A stretch of DNA of 64,000 nucleotides, taken from the NCBI GenBank assembly GCA_034440615.1, contig JAOTOM010005134.1, positions 844,501 through 908,500 of the forward strand, given 5' to 3'. The position numbers were made by a program, and so were the translations under genes. Position 1 is the first letter of the stretch, and every line of letters begins with the position of its first letter. Shown here piece by piece: positions 33,676-64,000 of the stretch. Origin of the DNA: Ashinkailepas kermadecensis (Eukaryota; Arthropoda; Thecostraca; Neolepadidae). The notes under the pieces were generated by a model, which searched no databases, had not been told where the DNA came from, and worked only from the letters and a program-made list of their open reading frames with translations.

Positions 33676-33905
33676 TGTAGCGCAAGGGATAACCCTCGCG
33701 ATGCAGGAGGGTGAATCACAAGGGCTAACCCTCGCGTTGCAGGAGGGCGAATCACAAGGGTTAACCCTCGCATTGCAGGAGGGCGAATCACAAGGGTTAA
33801 CCCTCGCGATGCAGGAGAGCGAATCACAAGGGTTAACCCTCTTGTTGCAGGAGGGCGAATCACAGGTGTTAACCCTCGCGTTGCAGGAGGGCGAATCTGC
33901 CATTG
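33676..33905. repeat. 36-bp minisatellite, six copies
   Basis: Core AACCCTCGCGTTGCAGGAGG followed by GCGAATCACAAGGGTT; copies at 33720 and 33756 give the 36-bp period. Being a multiple of 3 it reads as a 12-residue repeat (LTLALQEGESQG) in one frame and NPCDSPSC on the other strand. Confidence 0.95.
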
Positions 33906-33984
33906 CCCTCTGATTTTAACCACCGTGTCTTTAAAATCGATAGTGTTTCTGGTGGGGATTCAATTTGGATGTCAACAGATGGTG

Positions 33985-34790
33985 AATGGGACAGATGATG
34001 ACCCTGAGGATGCACACTCTTTCAGAGGGTGAGCGGCACAGATGGCTGCCCCGAGGGTGCACACTCTTTCAGAGGGTGAGCGGCACAGATGGCTGCCCCG
34101 AGGGTGCATACTCTTTCAGAGGGTGAACGGCACAGATGGCCGCCCCAAGGGTGCATACTCTTTCAGAGGGTGAGCGGCACAGATGGCTGCCCCGAGGGTG
34201 CACACTCTTTCAGAGGGTGAGCGGCACAGATGGCTGCCCCGAGGGTGCACACTCTTTCAGAGGGTGAGCGGCACAGATGGCTGCCCCGAGGGTGCATACT
34301 CTTTCAGAGGGTGAGCGGCACAGATGGCCGCCCCAAGGGTGCATACTCTTTCAGAGGGTGAGCGGCACAGATGGCCGCCCCAAGGGTGCATACTCTTTCA
34401 GAGGGTGAGCGGCACAGATGGCTGCCCCGAGGATGCACACTCTTTCAGAGGGTGAACGGCACAGATGGCCGCCCCATTGGTGCATACTCTTTCAGAGGGT
34501 GAGCGGCACAGATGGCCGCCCCAAGGGTGCATACTCTTTCAGAGGGTGAGCGGCACAGATGGCCGCCCCAAGGGTGCATACTCTTTCAGAGGGTGAGCGG
34601 CACAGATGGCCGCCCCAAGGGTGCATACTCTTTCAGAGGGTGAGCGGCACAGATGGCTGCCCCGAGGATGCACACTCTTTCAGAGGGTGAGCGGCACAGA
34701 TGGCTGCCCCGAGGGTGCACACTCTTTCAGAGGGGTCAGGGAACAAAGTTTGGCCCCATGAGGGTTCGATACTCTTTCATAGGGTGAATC
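33985..34790. repeat. 47-bp minisatellite, about 16 copies
   Basis: Core TTTCAGAGGGTGAGCGGCAC followed by AGATGGCTGCCCC(G/A)AGGGTGCA; starts at 34021 and 34068 give 47 bp. Two subtypes are interspersed (GCTGCCCCGAGG with CACACT, GCCGCCCCAAGG with CATACT). The last copies are degenerate. Confidence 0.96.
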
Positions 34791-34869
34791 GTGAAAATAA
34801 GCTAAACTGGATTTAACTCACTGTGTATTCACTGTCCAATCGCTCATTACCAGATGCATGCAAACGCAT

Positions 34870-35030
34870 CTGGTGTGCATTTGCAATTACTTTGATGGTA
34901 TGCATTTGCAATTACTTTGATGGTATGCATTTGCAATTACTTTGATGGCATGCATTTGCAATTACTTTGATGGTAAGCATTTGCAATTACTATGCACTTG
35001 CATGAATGCAATTACTTTGAAAGCGTACCT
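34870..35030. repeat. 25-bp minisatellite
   Basis: About five copies of GATGGTATGCATTTGCAATT plus ACTTT; starts at 34876 and 34901 give the period. The TGCATTTGCAA word is close to an octamer/POU-type motif, but I treat this as array sequence. Confidence 0.93.
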
Positions 35031-35200
35031 CAATTCACAGTTCCCACATGACACAATATGACAGCATACATGGCACAGGCCTATAGGTCTCCACATATGG
35101 CACATTATGGGAGCATACATGGCACACGCCTATGGGTCTCCACACATGACACAGCATGGCAGCATACATGACACATGCATACAGGTCTTCATGTCGCCAT
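35031..35200. repeat. ~55-bp tandem repeat, three copies
   Basis: Units share CAGCATACATGGCACA, CCTATAGGTCT and CCACA; the third copy is diverged. Confidence 0.88.
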
Positions 35201-35211
35201 ATACCTCCTCT

Positions 35212-53967
<18,756 letters not shown>

Positions 53968-56900
53968 GGCCACCGAAGATCTGCGGCGAGAGTGACGGTC
54001 GGGGTGTCAACTGAGGCGGCCAACACGCTCTGTGGAGGCTCTTCACAGCAAACGAAATTAGCTCAGGCTCCACATGCCATAAAGGCTGGCCAAAGTGGCT
54101 AGGGTTTACCTCAGCTACCAGTCATTAGTGACTTAATACTCGGTTCATGTCACAGTAAAGCATACAGAACGATATCTCCTCCCCATGCGCCAGAGTTTAA
54201 ATAATGGTTTTTCGTCTGGTGTGAGGTGTCGAAACGAGCACAGTAGGATGTTGACATTTGTCGTGGAATTAGCGTCATTTAATATGTTTTTGATGTTTTT
54301 CAGACTCAGATTTGAGCCAATGGTGTAGGTATTTATGACTACCTTTGTCATTTGTTTTGAGATTCATAATTTAGGAAGAGCTATATTCGGGATATGGAGA
54401 ATAATCGTATGCTGGCGTTGATTACCATATTACGTTACAGATAATCCCCTTACCTGAAATTGCGCTGCGAAATGTTCGTGTATCACCATTCCTTATCGAA
54501 AGCACACACATGATGCTTATAAGCGAGATACTGTTCGAAAGGAGACAAGAAGACTTCATAAGCACGCATCAAGGGGCAGGATGTCGATACTTCTTGGAGA
54601 AGGATGTGTATCGGGTGTTCAAAAGGTGGTATATTCCACCTTATTGCACAATTAATTTATAGCTGCCATACGCTCCCCCACCCCTCTCCAAGGGATTGCG
54701 TTTTACGTTTTTGACCTGTACACAGGTAGGTAAATCCTCAAAAATAACCGAGTTGTTTTTCGCCAAGAACAGTGAAGCAACATCAATGAATTATTGTAAA
54801 TGAAGCGTTGCGAATTTCCTGGACCATAGAATGGTTTAGGAAGGTACCCACTGGCCGAATGGTCGCCAGCTGCCAGGTGGCGTACCCGCTGCCCGAGTTG
54901 CCGGTGTTCTGTGGCTCTAGTCTCCCGATTCCGTATGCGTCTCGCCTAACGAATGGTCCCTCAAATCAACTGTCGGAAACAGAGTTCGCATTGAAGGAAT
55001 GTTTTGAAGCATGGTCGGTATTCAAATCACCAAGTGTATTGCTGGATTATTCGATAGAACACCACAATATGACAATTTTCTATCAGTGGTAAAGCTGAAA
55101 AGAGTTGCTACGAGAGCCAAACAACGCTACAGCTGATGAACTAAGACCGCCGTGGCGAATGGTAGAGTGCCATTTGGCACCATGGCACATTGTTTGGACC
55201 GATCAAAGCATGGAGGGACGCGACCAATACTAGCCTAACTCGGCGTATCAACGTTGCATACATGAAGTATGTAGGAACGTCACATATAAATTTTAATTAA
55301 TTAAGTAAGAATCATAGACTTTACTGCAACTCGAAGTGAATTAGCAACGAAATGGCGAATGTTAGCGCAGTATCCGGCTGCACCTGCCCAATCGGTCCTA
55401 CAAACGGCTTCCATACATCACCGGGGACATGCGATGTATAGGTATAACAAGCCTAGCGAAGGTTGGGCTGGAAACCAAGCCTTCCGGTTGAATTGTCGCC
55501 AAGGTGTTGTTGAAAACAAGCGTGATAACGATGTGGATGCGCAGGGGCTTCACGCAGCAGTAATTTCCGGAACGGTGGGGTTGCATCCTAACTCACTTAT
55601 TTTGAAATTGCTTAAGAATATTCTCGTTTTACATGAAGTTGTACCTTGAAGAGGATGCGACCCAAGTCAGTGAACAATCGTCACATTTCCATTAGCTATG
55701 TTTGCTTTGCCAATTGTGAAGAGTTATAGCTTCAACAGGTTTATTCCATTATTTCAGCTATTTGGAGTTCATTCGCTCCAAACTTCATAATTTTGATTTT
55801 GTTTTCAAAGGGTCGCGCACGGAGTCTCATTACTTCAGTTTTCGTAGTTTAGATTCTTCGTATCTTGAAAACTGTTCAAGGTAACAATAGCAAACTGCCG
55901 ATTTTTTAAACGCTTCTATGAGTGAAGTTGCTGATAGTCTAAATTAAATCACTTGCAACACGTGGTATAAAAGTTGTGCTCATTTTGAAACTACGCATTT
56001 GAAACTACGTATGAAACTATGGCCTTTCTAAGCATATGGCATTGACGTATGTACCTTACAATCTTTCACCCAAGCTGAGCAAGATGGCGTGAAAGGTGGC
56101 GTGAAAGGTAAGCTGTACATACATTGTACACAATATTCAGTTATGAAGTGATGTGATGATCATATAAATGTGGAAGCCGAAACATGATGCAAACAAGTTA
56201 TTTGATGTTCTGCCAAGTTCTTCCTCAATTTCGGCCAATTACGTGGATGTGAGCCACGCTGTCAACTATGTGTTCCAGAATAGTCAGGTTTCGCACATCT
56301 AATATAACTGAAGCGTATTTGCAGTGAATGCCACATTGGTTGTTAATCACTTATTGCTAGCATATGCTAGTATGCTCACCATGGTGGTGAGCATACAACC
56401 ATTGGAGGAAGCCAGCTCTTCAGCGCAAGTCATCTATTACAGCACTTGTTTTTTTATGAATGCTAAACCACTAAACAAGAAAGAGGCCGTGGAATGATTG
56501 GCAGGATGCCTTATGCTGCTGGTATATGGTCCGTATGCAGACTGAAACAATATTTATGTGCAAAAAGCTTCATGTCTTGTGAAGTGAATGGCTGATGAAT
56601 AAATGAATAGCTGTACTGTTGTAGTTGACTTGGATTTCTCATCTTGATCGATAAATGAAAACTATATACCAATCCATTTGCGTTCATAAGTTGTAATTTC
56701 AAACGTCCTACACGTCAAATTGCACTTCTCGCCGAAAACAATTTATCGCAACTATACAACTTTGAAACACGACTATAGCGTTCAGATTGTGTTTCGATTC
56801 GCCACCTTACATGATTATCTCAACATCGGATAACTGTACAGTCCATGTAAGCTTAACTTTTCATGCTCGCTTCTTTGTGAACTTTTGTAAATGGCCGTTG

Positions 56901-57116
56901 TAAGGTGCATCGTTCCATGTGATCTGATAATGGCCAGTATACGTGGTTTTAAATTGAACGTAACATTCAAAGTATGGGTGGTATTTCACTTGCTTTTTGT
57001 TGAAAGCGATACCTTTCTCGTCACAGCGATTCATAAAATGTACAGGTTGATATGGTAGTCTTCATTAGTTCTCGAGTTACCAAATTAGGCTAGACTATGC
57101 AAACTGAGCTTAGTAT
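53968..57116. other. 3 kb AT-rich upstream DNA; no gene recognised
   Basis: Upstream of the candidate gene. A 96-codon plus-strand frame at 55359-55649 and a 94-codon frame at 54808-55092 have no motif. Contains the hairpin at 56370-56396. Confidence 0.45.
56370..56396. repeat. Perfect 12-bp-stem hairpin
   Basis: GTATGCTCACCA pairs with TGGTGAGCATAC around a 3-base loop. CATATGCTAGTATGC just before adds a small extra repeat. Confidence 0.8.
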
Positions 57117-57196
57117 GCGATCACGGTTCGTTGAAGCTCGTAGTTAAAAATGGGTTTTCGAGAAAAAAACTGCGAGCTTTAACGAACCGTGATCGC
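57117..57196. repeat. 24-bp inverted repeat with 32-base loop
   Basis: 57117-57140 and 57173-57196 are reverse complements with one mismatch (arm starts GCGATCACGGTTCG, ends CGAACCGTGATCGC). A direct repeat TGAGCTTAG(T/G)ATGC lies on each side, at about 57105 and 57229. Confidence 0.88.
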
Positions 57197-60100
57197 AATT
57201 GATACACCGTAGTCACAAACGTTAACATGAGCTTAGGATGCTTCGTGCGCGATCCCTAGAAAATGAAAATAGAAAAATGTTCGCTTCAATGGAATCTGAA
57301 TGGCTGAAATAATAACAAAAATTTTTGGGGGCAGTAACTTTTCACACTTTTGACAAAAGAAACATAGCTATTGTCTATACATGGTCGGAAGATGTTGGCT
57401 GGCACCAGTATTCTACGGATCAGACGTTTTGGAAGGTTATAAATGGCATTATTACAATATCAAATTTAATTGAGCTTACTTTTCTGAGCACGCATTTTTT
57501 TCCCCTTAGCAGAGGCAGAGTACCATCCGCTAGAGATTTAGGAACGCACATGTTCAATTGGCAGAAAGACATGCAGTAAAAAAGACCGATAACCCTAGTT
57601 GGTTAATGCATTATTCTGCATTGCCTTACTCGGGGAGAAGGAAGCTGGTTTTATCATAATGAATGTTTGTGCACATAAATTAAGTCTATCTTCACATGAA
57701 TGTAAGTCGCCTACTTTAAATCAAGCTGGCGGTAAGGCACCGTACAAAACTGCTGCTAACGAGCTTTTGTGTTCCATGTCGGCAAGTTATGTTTTTAGAA
57801 GCATACTGATATTACTAATTGTTCCTTATTGTGTACTAAGGAAGGTATAATGCGTTGGATTTTCCAAGATTTTTACAGATAAGGTTGGTTCATGTTCCTC
57901 CGTAGTGGACGTTCCTAAGTCAAAGTCCAGATGGACCCGAAAGCAGGCGACGGACAATGACTCAATTGACTTAACAGAAGACATTTATGACTACTTTTGA
58001 GGCTCACATTCGTGGGGAAAACTACAATTTGTGCCACAGCTAATAATCACACGGAAATATAGAAAATTAAAGGAGCTATTTTCTGCAGTTAAAAACTTCC
58101 GCTACGCCGTTCATACCGCCACCAGAACGAAGAAACGCCTGTTGGTTGGACCGGCCTGTTTACCATATATGGTAAAAGTTCCGGTCCAGCCGCCGGACAT
58201 TCGTCCTGGCACGGCATGCACCGGGTGCCGCGAGCCAACGGTGAGGCTACTGCCGGAGCGCGGTCCGACCGCCGGGGGGGGGGAGAGTGATTTTTATTGC
58301 AGGCGTGCCGGACCATAAAGATTATTTGCGCCACCTTTAAAGCGAGTACGTTACATGTCTGTCTATGAAAGCGAATGTTTGCGATGAAGGTGCAGGCAAG
58401 TGGACATTTACGTTAAAGGAATTTTACGTTATAGTTTGTGTGATATCTTAGGTGCTGAAGGCGGGGCTGGGTTGGGGACATCTCTCTGATGTCTGAATGG
58501 TTTTAATTTTACTTTGCTCCTCCACAAAATAATTTGTAGTTGGGTGGGGGTGGTGGTGTTTTAAGAGTCGCGAGAAGTTGATTTTGTCAGGGCGCCGGCT
58601 TTAGCCTACTCTTGTCGAAGAGCACCGAGATATCTTTACCGTGCGAACAAGGAGGTAATTGTCCACACCGCCTATCACGCCGACCGCAGCGTGTTAGTTG
58701 TTAATAGCGGGTTAGTCTAAGCATACCATGCAGGGTTGTAGGTTGGATTAGTACGGTGTTTTGCAGTTCGGCTCTTCTACGTCCGCTGTACCTCTGGGTA
58801 GCCGTTTACGTTATGAGTTGCAGGGCGAATCGGCCATCTACGTCCGATGGCTCCTCTGGGTAGTCGTTTTACGTTATGCTAATTTGTATTTTTAGTTTTA
58901 GTTTTTATGTTTTCCTAAAGCAAGTCTGCTCATTTACTTCCGACGGCACCGCTGGGTAACGATTTATTTCTAATTGGGAAGCAAATCGGCTCATGTACGT
59001 CCGACGCCATGCGTGGATGGCTATTTACGTGTTTCCTACGAGTGTTTTGCGGTCATGCATTGCGAGTTGATGTGAGTGTTGGTGGTGTGGTGCCTACAGT
59101 GCTCCTGCTAGTTGTGTGGCATACAGATATTCAAACAGCAATTGAAGGAGTTCTGGGTGTTTGTCTAGGAAACACTAACAGGAGAAGAACCGGCCGCCGG
59201 ACCGTCAGTCCATCCAGGTTCAACCGCGCTATACTATCCGTTCGGCCAGCTCCAGGGGCCCGCGACCGGACGGCTCGGAGAAATTCTGCGCATGCGCACA
59301 CTGACGCAACCATCCGTACCTTGTGCATCAGGCGAGGATTTATAATTAGGGAAATGACTTCGCGTGACGAAGCGCCACCGTATTCCTGTGGTAAGGCATT
59401 TATTATAAGGAATTCACCCCCCTGACAATCAGCAGCTTGCATTTATATTCAGGCAACCTATGACAGCGATATTAAATAGGTGGATATGCTACATATACTT
59501 ATTTTATGTTCATGGATAATTTGCCATTTCGCATGATATAAAATCCTGCAGACAAAATCACCGGGCGAAAAGCCGATGCGCATCCAACTGCCCACCTGCA
59601 GGCACAGGCCCGTTTCAAGACCAATCATCGCCGAACTCCTTCCAGCTCTAATGCTAATTTGGTTTTAGTATTTGTGTTCGAGTTGTATTTGTATTTTCGG
59701 GTGGGAATTTTGAGTTTCGATCTAGGCTTCTTTGCTGGGTCAAGAGATAAATGCAATCAAGCACCGCACCGGTGCAATCAAGCACCGCACCGCGTTGCAT
59801 TACCAGCGATCGACCTGTCATCAAAGTCAACATTGCTTACACGTTATCCAGGCTAAATCCTCGAAAGGTAGACGCGTAAGGCCTCATGTTTCGGGCATCG
59901 CTGGTAGCAAAAATGAAAATTGCATTGGAGACGTGGTACTGATTTTTCTTCAGCGATTTCTGAACGTAAAATCTCGCTTATAACAAAAAACGTTTCCACA
60001 AGTCTCGAGATATTCCAATGGAGTTTCCTGATCATGCGGGCTGTTGTCGCTGCAAGGCGACGGCACCTCTGATACCGAAAAAGATGGACCACGTCGCCTC

Positions 60101-60299
60101 TTTTTTTTCTGCGAATAAGAAACTGCTTTAGGCGCTGCTTTACTCAGCTTAAGCCACCAGGCACACATAGGTTTCCCCGAGGAGATATCCTTCCCGAACG
60201 AACGATGTATCCTGGCAATGTTCGACCCAATGTACATGCTGATTAGGACGAGTTTCCTACTGTGCCAAGTGTTTCACCTGAATGATTTGGCCGCAAAAT
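57197..60299. other. 3 kb without recognised genes
   Basis: AT-rich with GC-rich patches at 58130-58290 and 59185-59290. GTCCGA(C/T)G.C..C..TGGGTA recurs around 58778-59010, a diverged ~65-80-bp repeat with about four copies. Confidence 0.45.
58148..58187. repeat. Nested palindrome
   Basis: GGACCGG (58148) and CCGGTCC (58181) enclose an exact 18-bp palindrome TTTACCATATATGGTAAA (58159-58176), with four unpaired bases between the two layers on each side. Confidence 0.88.
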
Positions 60300-60800
60300 G
60301 TGAAAGCAATGCGCATGCCGAAGCGGTCGAAGCGGCAGCGTTCAGCGCTGAAGCCCTCGTTTTCTCACCTGATCGAGGGCAGGTGTAGTCGGCACCAGGT
60401 GAGCAGCACCAGCCGTTTGCGAGCCAGCCCGCACTGCCCGCTGGAACTGCACGGCTGAGCCGAGCCGATGCGAGTTCAGGTGAGCCCAGGTGAGCCTTGT
60501 TGGCCGTGTGAGCCGAGGTGAGCCGAGGTGAGCCGTGTGAGCCGTGTGAGCCGAGGTGAGCCAGCACTCGCCACTGCCCGCTAGAAACTGCACGGCTCGG
60601 CCGAGGCGAGACCACTCGCGCGCTCGGCCCGTCCGACGTTTTCGCGCGCCAATCAGCGGCCAGACGAGTGGAGCGTGCTCTCGATGTGACGGTCGATGTT
60701 CTCGGCACGGCCCGGCGCGTGGTTGCGTGACGGACCGGCACAGGGGTTTCCCTGCCGGTGGCGGCCAAATGGGCAGCCGGGCATTCACACCAAATGTGCA
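60300..60800. other. CpG-rich stretch, promoter-like
   Basis: GC-rich, with GTGAGCCGAG/GTGAGCCGTG tandem words at 60480-60560. A ~45-bp direct duplication (CACTGCCCGCTGGAACTGCA at 60429; CACTGCCCGCTAGAAACTGC at 60570) is present. GCGCGCCAATCAG at about 60646 is a CCAAT box in CpG context. An open reverse frame of about 200 codons crosses it without domains. Confidence 0.45.
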
Positions 60801-61500
60801 TTGGAGAAGAGGTCAGCATTGTCTCATCTCCAATGTATTGTGCTGCGGAGAGGGGACTCACCACAGCTGGTCCAATCAGAGCCGTATATGAGAACATGGA
60901 ATATACATTTTATTTCTGCTGGGTTGTTTGTTTTATTGAGAGGTACTTGAGTGTCCTCGGGTCATTTCGCGCCGTGTAAGAAAAAATGAGAATATTATGC
61001 TGGTTAATTCAACTTACAAGTCTTGGAACAGGTTTGTTTTTCGGAAACAATGAAAAGTAGTTTGTGTCATGATAAATGTGTGATCGTCCCCCAAGAGTGA
61101 GGGTAAATAAAAAATTGGGTGTATAGCAATAATCGATCAGTGTTTTTCGAGTGCCATGGAATTGTTGACAATTGAGAAAGAGATGCGTAACTGTATGATG
61201 GGTGTTGCATGTTGGGCATAAAGACAGAAATTAAGCAAAATAAATAAATTGATGTATGAAATAAGCATGCATATACGAAGTTGCGATGGGAATTTTTCTT
61301 CATGGCGATTGGTTCAAACGATGACATCCAGGTATCCACGACTGGCTTGATGTTCCATAATTGTGTATGGTTTGTGCTTTGTGTCCAGCTTATGTTCCAA
61401 AAATATCGCATGCTCTATCGTATTGATGATTTGATGGCTTCAAAATGCTATGGAATATCTGTGATGTTTGGTAGTTGCAATGAGGTTTTCGCTAAGTGGC
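60801..61500. other. No gene recognised
   Basis: AT-rich unique sequence with frames up to 114 codons and no motif. Confidence 0.45.
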
Positions 61501-61502
61501 AA

Positions 61503-61915
61503 CGGCGTACCTAGACTTTGCGCTATGGGGTCAAACGGATTTGCAGGGGTCCTCCTAACCCCCCACCCCCACCCATTTTTCAAGAAGTCCCCGGATTTTG
61601 ACCACTATCTTTAGAGGTGTTCGTCTTTTTATTTTTAAATACAAAATTAGTACCAACTCAGTGACCAACTGAGTCATCGGGTTTCAACCCTAACTCCCCC
61701 CATCCTTTTCGAAGGTTTTTATTTTGGTATCCCTTGATAAGTGACCTCAAACTGCTAACATTACACCTGTGCAAGTCACTTAAAACGTAATATTTTCCAA
61801 TTGCAGGCATTCCAGTTAATAACGCCCCATCACCACAACGCCAACGGTCGTACATGTGCACACCCATCTCGCGCACTCATCACATTCGTTACACTTCGTG
61901 CGATTCTCCGGTTTC
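61503..61915 (+). repeat. Dispersed repeat family A, copy 1
   Basis: Starts GGCGTACCTAGA and ends CACACTTCGTGCG-like (TACACTTCGTGCGATT). Colinear with 63587-64000 through AAGTCC.CGGATTT, CATCGGGTTTCAACC, CTAACTCCCCCCATCC, TGACCTCAAACTGCT, ACCTGTGCAAGTCACTT and GCACACCCATCTCGCGCA. Non-coding. Confidence 0.85.
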
Positions 61916-62154
61916 TGCTAGGCCTCCTATGTTTTGCTAATAGCTGCCACATGATGGTCTTGTGCCATATTTGACGTGTGAAATGCTTCGTATGGGGATT
62001 CGCTTGGAAAATTCGATGAATTCAATTCCATGATTAGTTCTTTTTTCCCGACAATTATTGGTGCTTGCGAAATACTGATAGCCGCTGAGCTTTGATACAC
62101 CTCATCTCTTTGGTTAAATACGCTCCCAGATTGGCTACGTAACCGATTCCCGAG

Positions 62155-62580
62155 CTAGGTGTTCTTTTTTGGCCCCATTGCGTTTTTCTTCTTCTACGGA
62201 TGTGTTTTAGGGCTCCAGCTAATTTTTGTTAGGGACCCAGCACATTTTTGAGACCCCGGCTCTTTTTTGTAGTGTTGTTGCCTTTTTGTGCACCGACGAT
62301 TTTTTTAGGCGCCGCCGCGTTTTCGAAGACCCCATGTGATTGTTTAGTTTTCGGTCTTTTTGTTCCTTTCTTAAGACCTTGTCGCTTTTTGAGGGCCCAG
62401 CATGTTTTTAAGGCCCCCACGCACATGTTTTTCAGGCCCCGGTGTGTTTATTTAGAGCTGCAACTCATGTTTTAAGAAACTGTCGCTTTTTGCAAGACTC
62501 GTTACGCTTTGGAGGGCCCGGTGCATTTTTGGCCTCCCGTTGTGCTCTTAGTGCTCCTGGCGCACATTTGTGGGACCCCA
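62155..62580. repeat. Degenerate ~31-bp GGCCC/TTTTT repeat
   Basis: About 13 loose units alternating T-rich (CATTTTT, CGCTTTTT) and GGGCCC/GACCCCGG words. It is similar in style to the GTGCCC-type repeats at 24.9 and 26.4 kb. Confidence 0.65.
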
Positions 62581-62675
62581 GCAGTGGCGTCGCCACGAAA
62601 TTCTTCCAGGGGGGGGGGCAATGTTGGAAGGGGCCTCCTGCTCCCCGAAAGGGGCCTCCTATTTTTTTAGGCTCT
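62581..62675 (+). repeat. GTGGCGTCGCC-start repeat fragment
   Basis: Begins CAGTGGCGTCGCCACGAAAT and contains a G-run then AAGGGGCCTCCT twice. The start resembles 63586 (CAGTGGCGTACC) and 6558 (CAGTGGCAGATCC). Confidence 0.55.
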
Positions 62676-63585
62676 TGGTATCGTTCAAGAATGGAAAACA
62701 TGAGTTCATATTGATGTCTTGTTTGTTCTTGGCATGGTGCATCATTTACGCAAAACGCAATAGCAATAATCTTCTTTTTTTCTCTGAGAACTGAGCCATG
62801 CCAGGGTATAAATAAGTAAATGTCGATAAATACCTAAGTGCCAAAACAAACCAATGTCTTAATACTTTCTCGACCATCAGAATCTTCCCGTTCGCTCTAG
62901 ATTCCAGCGAGCTAGCGGGGCTGGTGCTGAACCTATCTTAAAGATATCTCCCATTGATCAACACACTTTTATGTCCACCAAGTCTAACTGAATATAGCTA
63001 GATTCACTACTACTGTTAGTCATTCTCACCAGTTTGATGTCACAGGTAAGCTTAAACGATCATTTCTCAGTCCAAGGACGATAATTTCGCGAAGGTGACA
63101 ACGAGAAGTGGATTGAATTGGTTTTTCTTGTCACCATCTTATGGATTTTTAAAAAAATAACATATCGTGCTGGCTATAAGGCACCTGGCACACCAGCTAA
63201 ACTAATAAACCCTCAGTGAATAAATTCACGGCAAGAACCAGCCTTGAACAATAGTGAATAAATGACAATGCAACAATGCAACAATGGCAATGCAGAAATA
63301 TTGCAAAACTTTCAAATTGCACGCCGTCACCCCGTGGTTTTCGCTGTGCTTGTGTTTTGTGTGTTTTGTAAATGACGTCGTTGAGAAGGTGAGCTGGGAA
63401 GCTGGGAAGCTCTAATCATGCAGGCTGCAATCACAGAAAACAAGTTTGTGGGAAGAAAATGCATTTATAAACATCATTCCTCCCAATTTGTATGGGGCAT
63501 CGGTGTTGTTTTGTATGCTTGTGAGGGGGAATTTGCCCTCTCAATCTTGGTCCTGCCCCATGTTTCTGAAAATTATATGGAGACC
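62676..63585. other. No gene recognised
   Basis: AT-rich unique sequence. Confidence 0.45.
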
Positions 63586-63586
63586 A

Positions 63587-64000
63587 GTGGCGTACCTATA
63601 TTCACGTCAAGGGAGAAGATGGGAAACGTATTTGGATGGGCCCACCTACCCCATTAAAAAGTCCTCGGATTTGGACCAATATTTTGTCAAAGGGGACCTT
63701 TTTAAATAAAATAATTGATGATCAATTAATTGTCATATGGAGGGGCCTAATTTACCACAATCGCTACTGATTCGTCGGATTTCAACCATAACTCCCCCAC
63801 CCTGTTAGAATGTTTTCTTTTAATATTGCTTGAAGAGTAACCTCACACTGCTGAAATTACATCTATACAAATAACTTTAAAATGTAGAATTTCCCAATTT
63901 CAGACATTTCATTTCATAGCGCCCGGCCGCCACGACGCCAATGTTCGTGCACATGCACACCCATCTTGCGCATTCGGCGCATTCGCCACACTTCGTGCAA
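63587..64000 (+). repeat. Dispersed repeat family A, copy 2 (runs off the window)
   Basis: Starts CAGTGGCGTACCTATATTC and stays colinear with copy 1 to CACACTTCGTGCAA at the window edge. About 2.1 kb separates the two copies in the same orientation. Confidence 0.85.

Noticed and set aside
34870..35030. Possible CRISPR-like array (regular 25-bp repeats)
   Set aside because: Repeats are directly abutting without variable spacers, in a eukaryotic context; the same is true of all other arrays in the window.
60274..60897. 207-codon reverse open frame
   Set aside because: Crosses tandem GTGAGCC words and a CpG-rich region, with no domain or splice logic.
61503..64000. The two family A copies as LTRs of one retroelement
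   Set aside because: No coding region, primer-binding site or polypurine tract between them, and neither copy has TG...CA ends.

Overview
This is eukaryotic, repeat-dominated DNA, most likely from an arthropod (crustacean or chelicerate). The evidence is GT-AG introns of several kilobases, four different degraded retroelements (a CR1-like LINE, two other non-LTR elements and a Penelope-like element), a hAT-type DNA transposon, a tRNA-derived SINE candidate, and a 0.45 kb block of degenerate TTAGG-like repeats (TTAGG is the arthropod telomere unit). There is no bacterial-style gene packing. Nearly all long open frames here are by-products of tandem arrays whose units lack stop codons.

Layout: 0-6.4 kb is a run of unrelated minisatellites (23, 60/62, ~50, 45 and 87 bp units). 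6.5-11.3 kb holds a composite hAT-like element with a perfect 8-bp target duplication, a decayed minus-strand LINE and a promoter-like, CpG-rich segment. 12.3-16.3 kb has three more arrays, one with higher-order structure. 17.3-18.5 kb is a Penelope-like reverse transcriptase relic. 19.8-24.6 kb is a nearly full-length CR1-like LINE sitting inside a 31-bp array. 24.8-30.6 kb holds a GTGCCC-rich repeat family, simple repeats, the TTAGG-like block and one isolated exon-like frame. 33.7-36.2 kb is five further arrays. 35.2-54.0 kb is crossed on the minus strand by what looks like the one real gene of the window. 54-64 kb is AT-rich and mostly featureless, with hairpins and two copies of a dispersed repeat.

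The gene is my main claim. Six minus-strand segments (53967-53799, 49708-49561, 47002-46900, 37142-36979, 36509-36422, 35256-35212) have GT-AG borders and mutually compatible phases. They start with an ATG plus signal peptide, end at a stop, and total 717 nt (238 codons plus stop). The pattern resembles the arthropod group-7-allergen/BPI-LBP-like secreted lipid-binding family. The first four exons are the better supported part. Its introns contain much of the repeat content, including a 2.55 kb 27-bp satellite, an internally deleted LINE, the SINE candidate, ~230 bp of pure TA repeat and a 1 kb 22-bp array.

Roughly a quarter of the window (about 15-16 kb by my tally) is tandem repeat from more than 25 distinct unit families. 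All identifications come from reading the sequence; no database search or splice-model computation was run.
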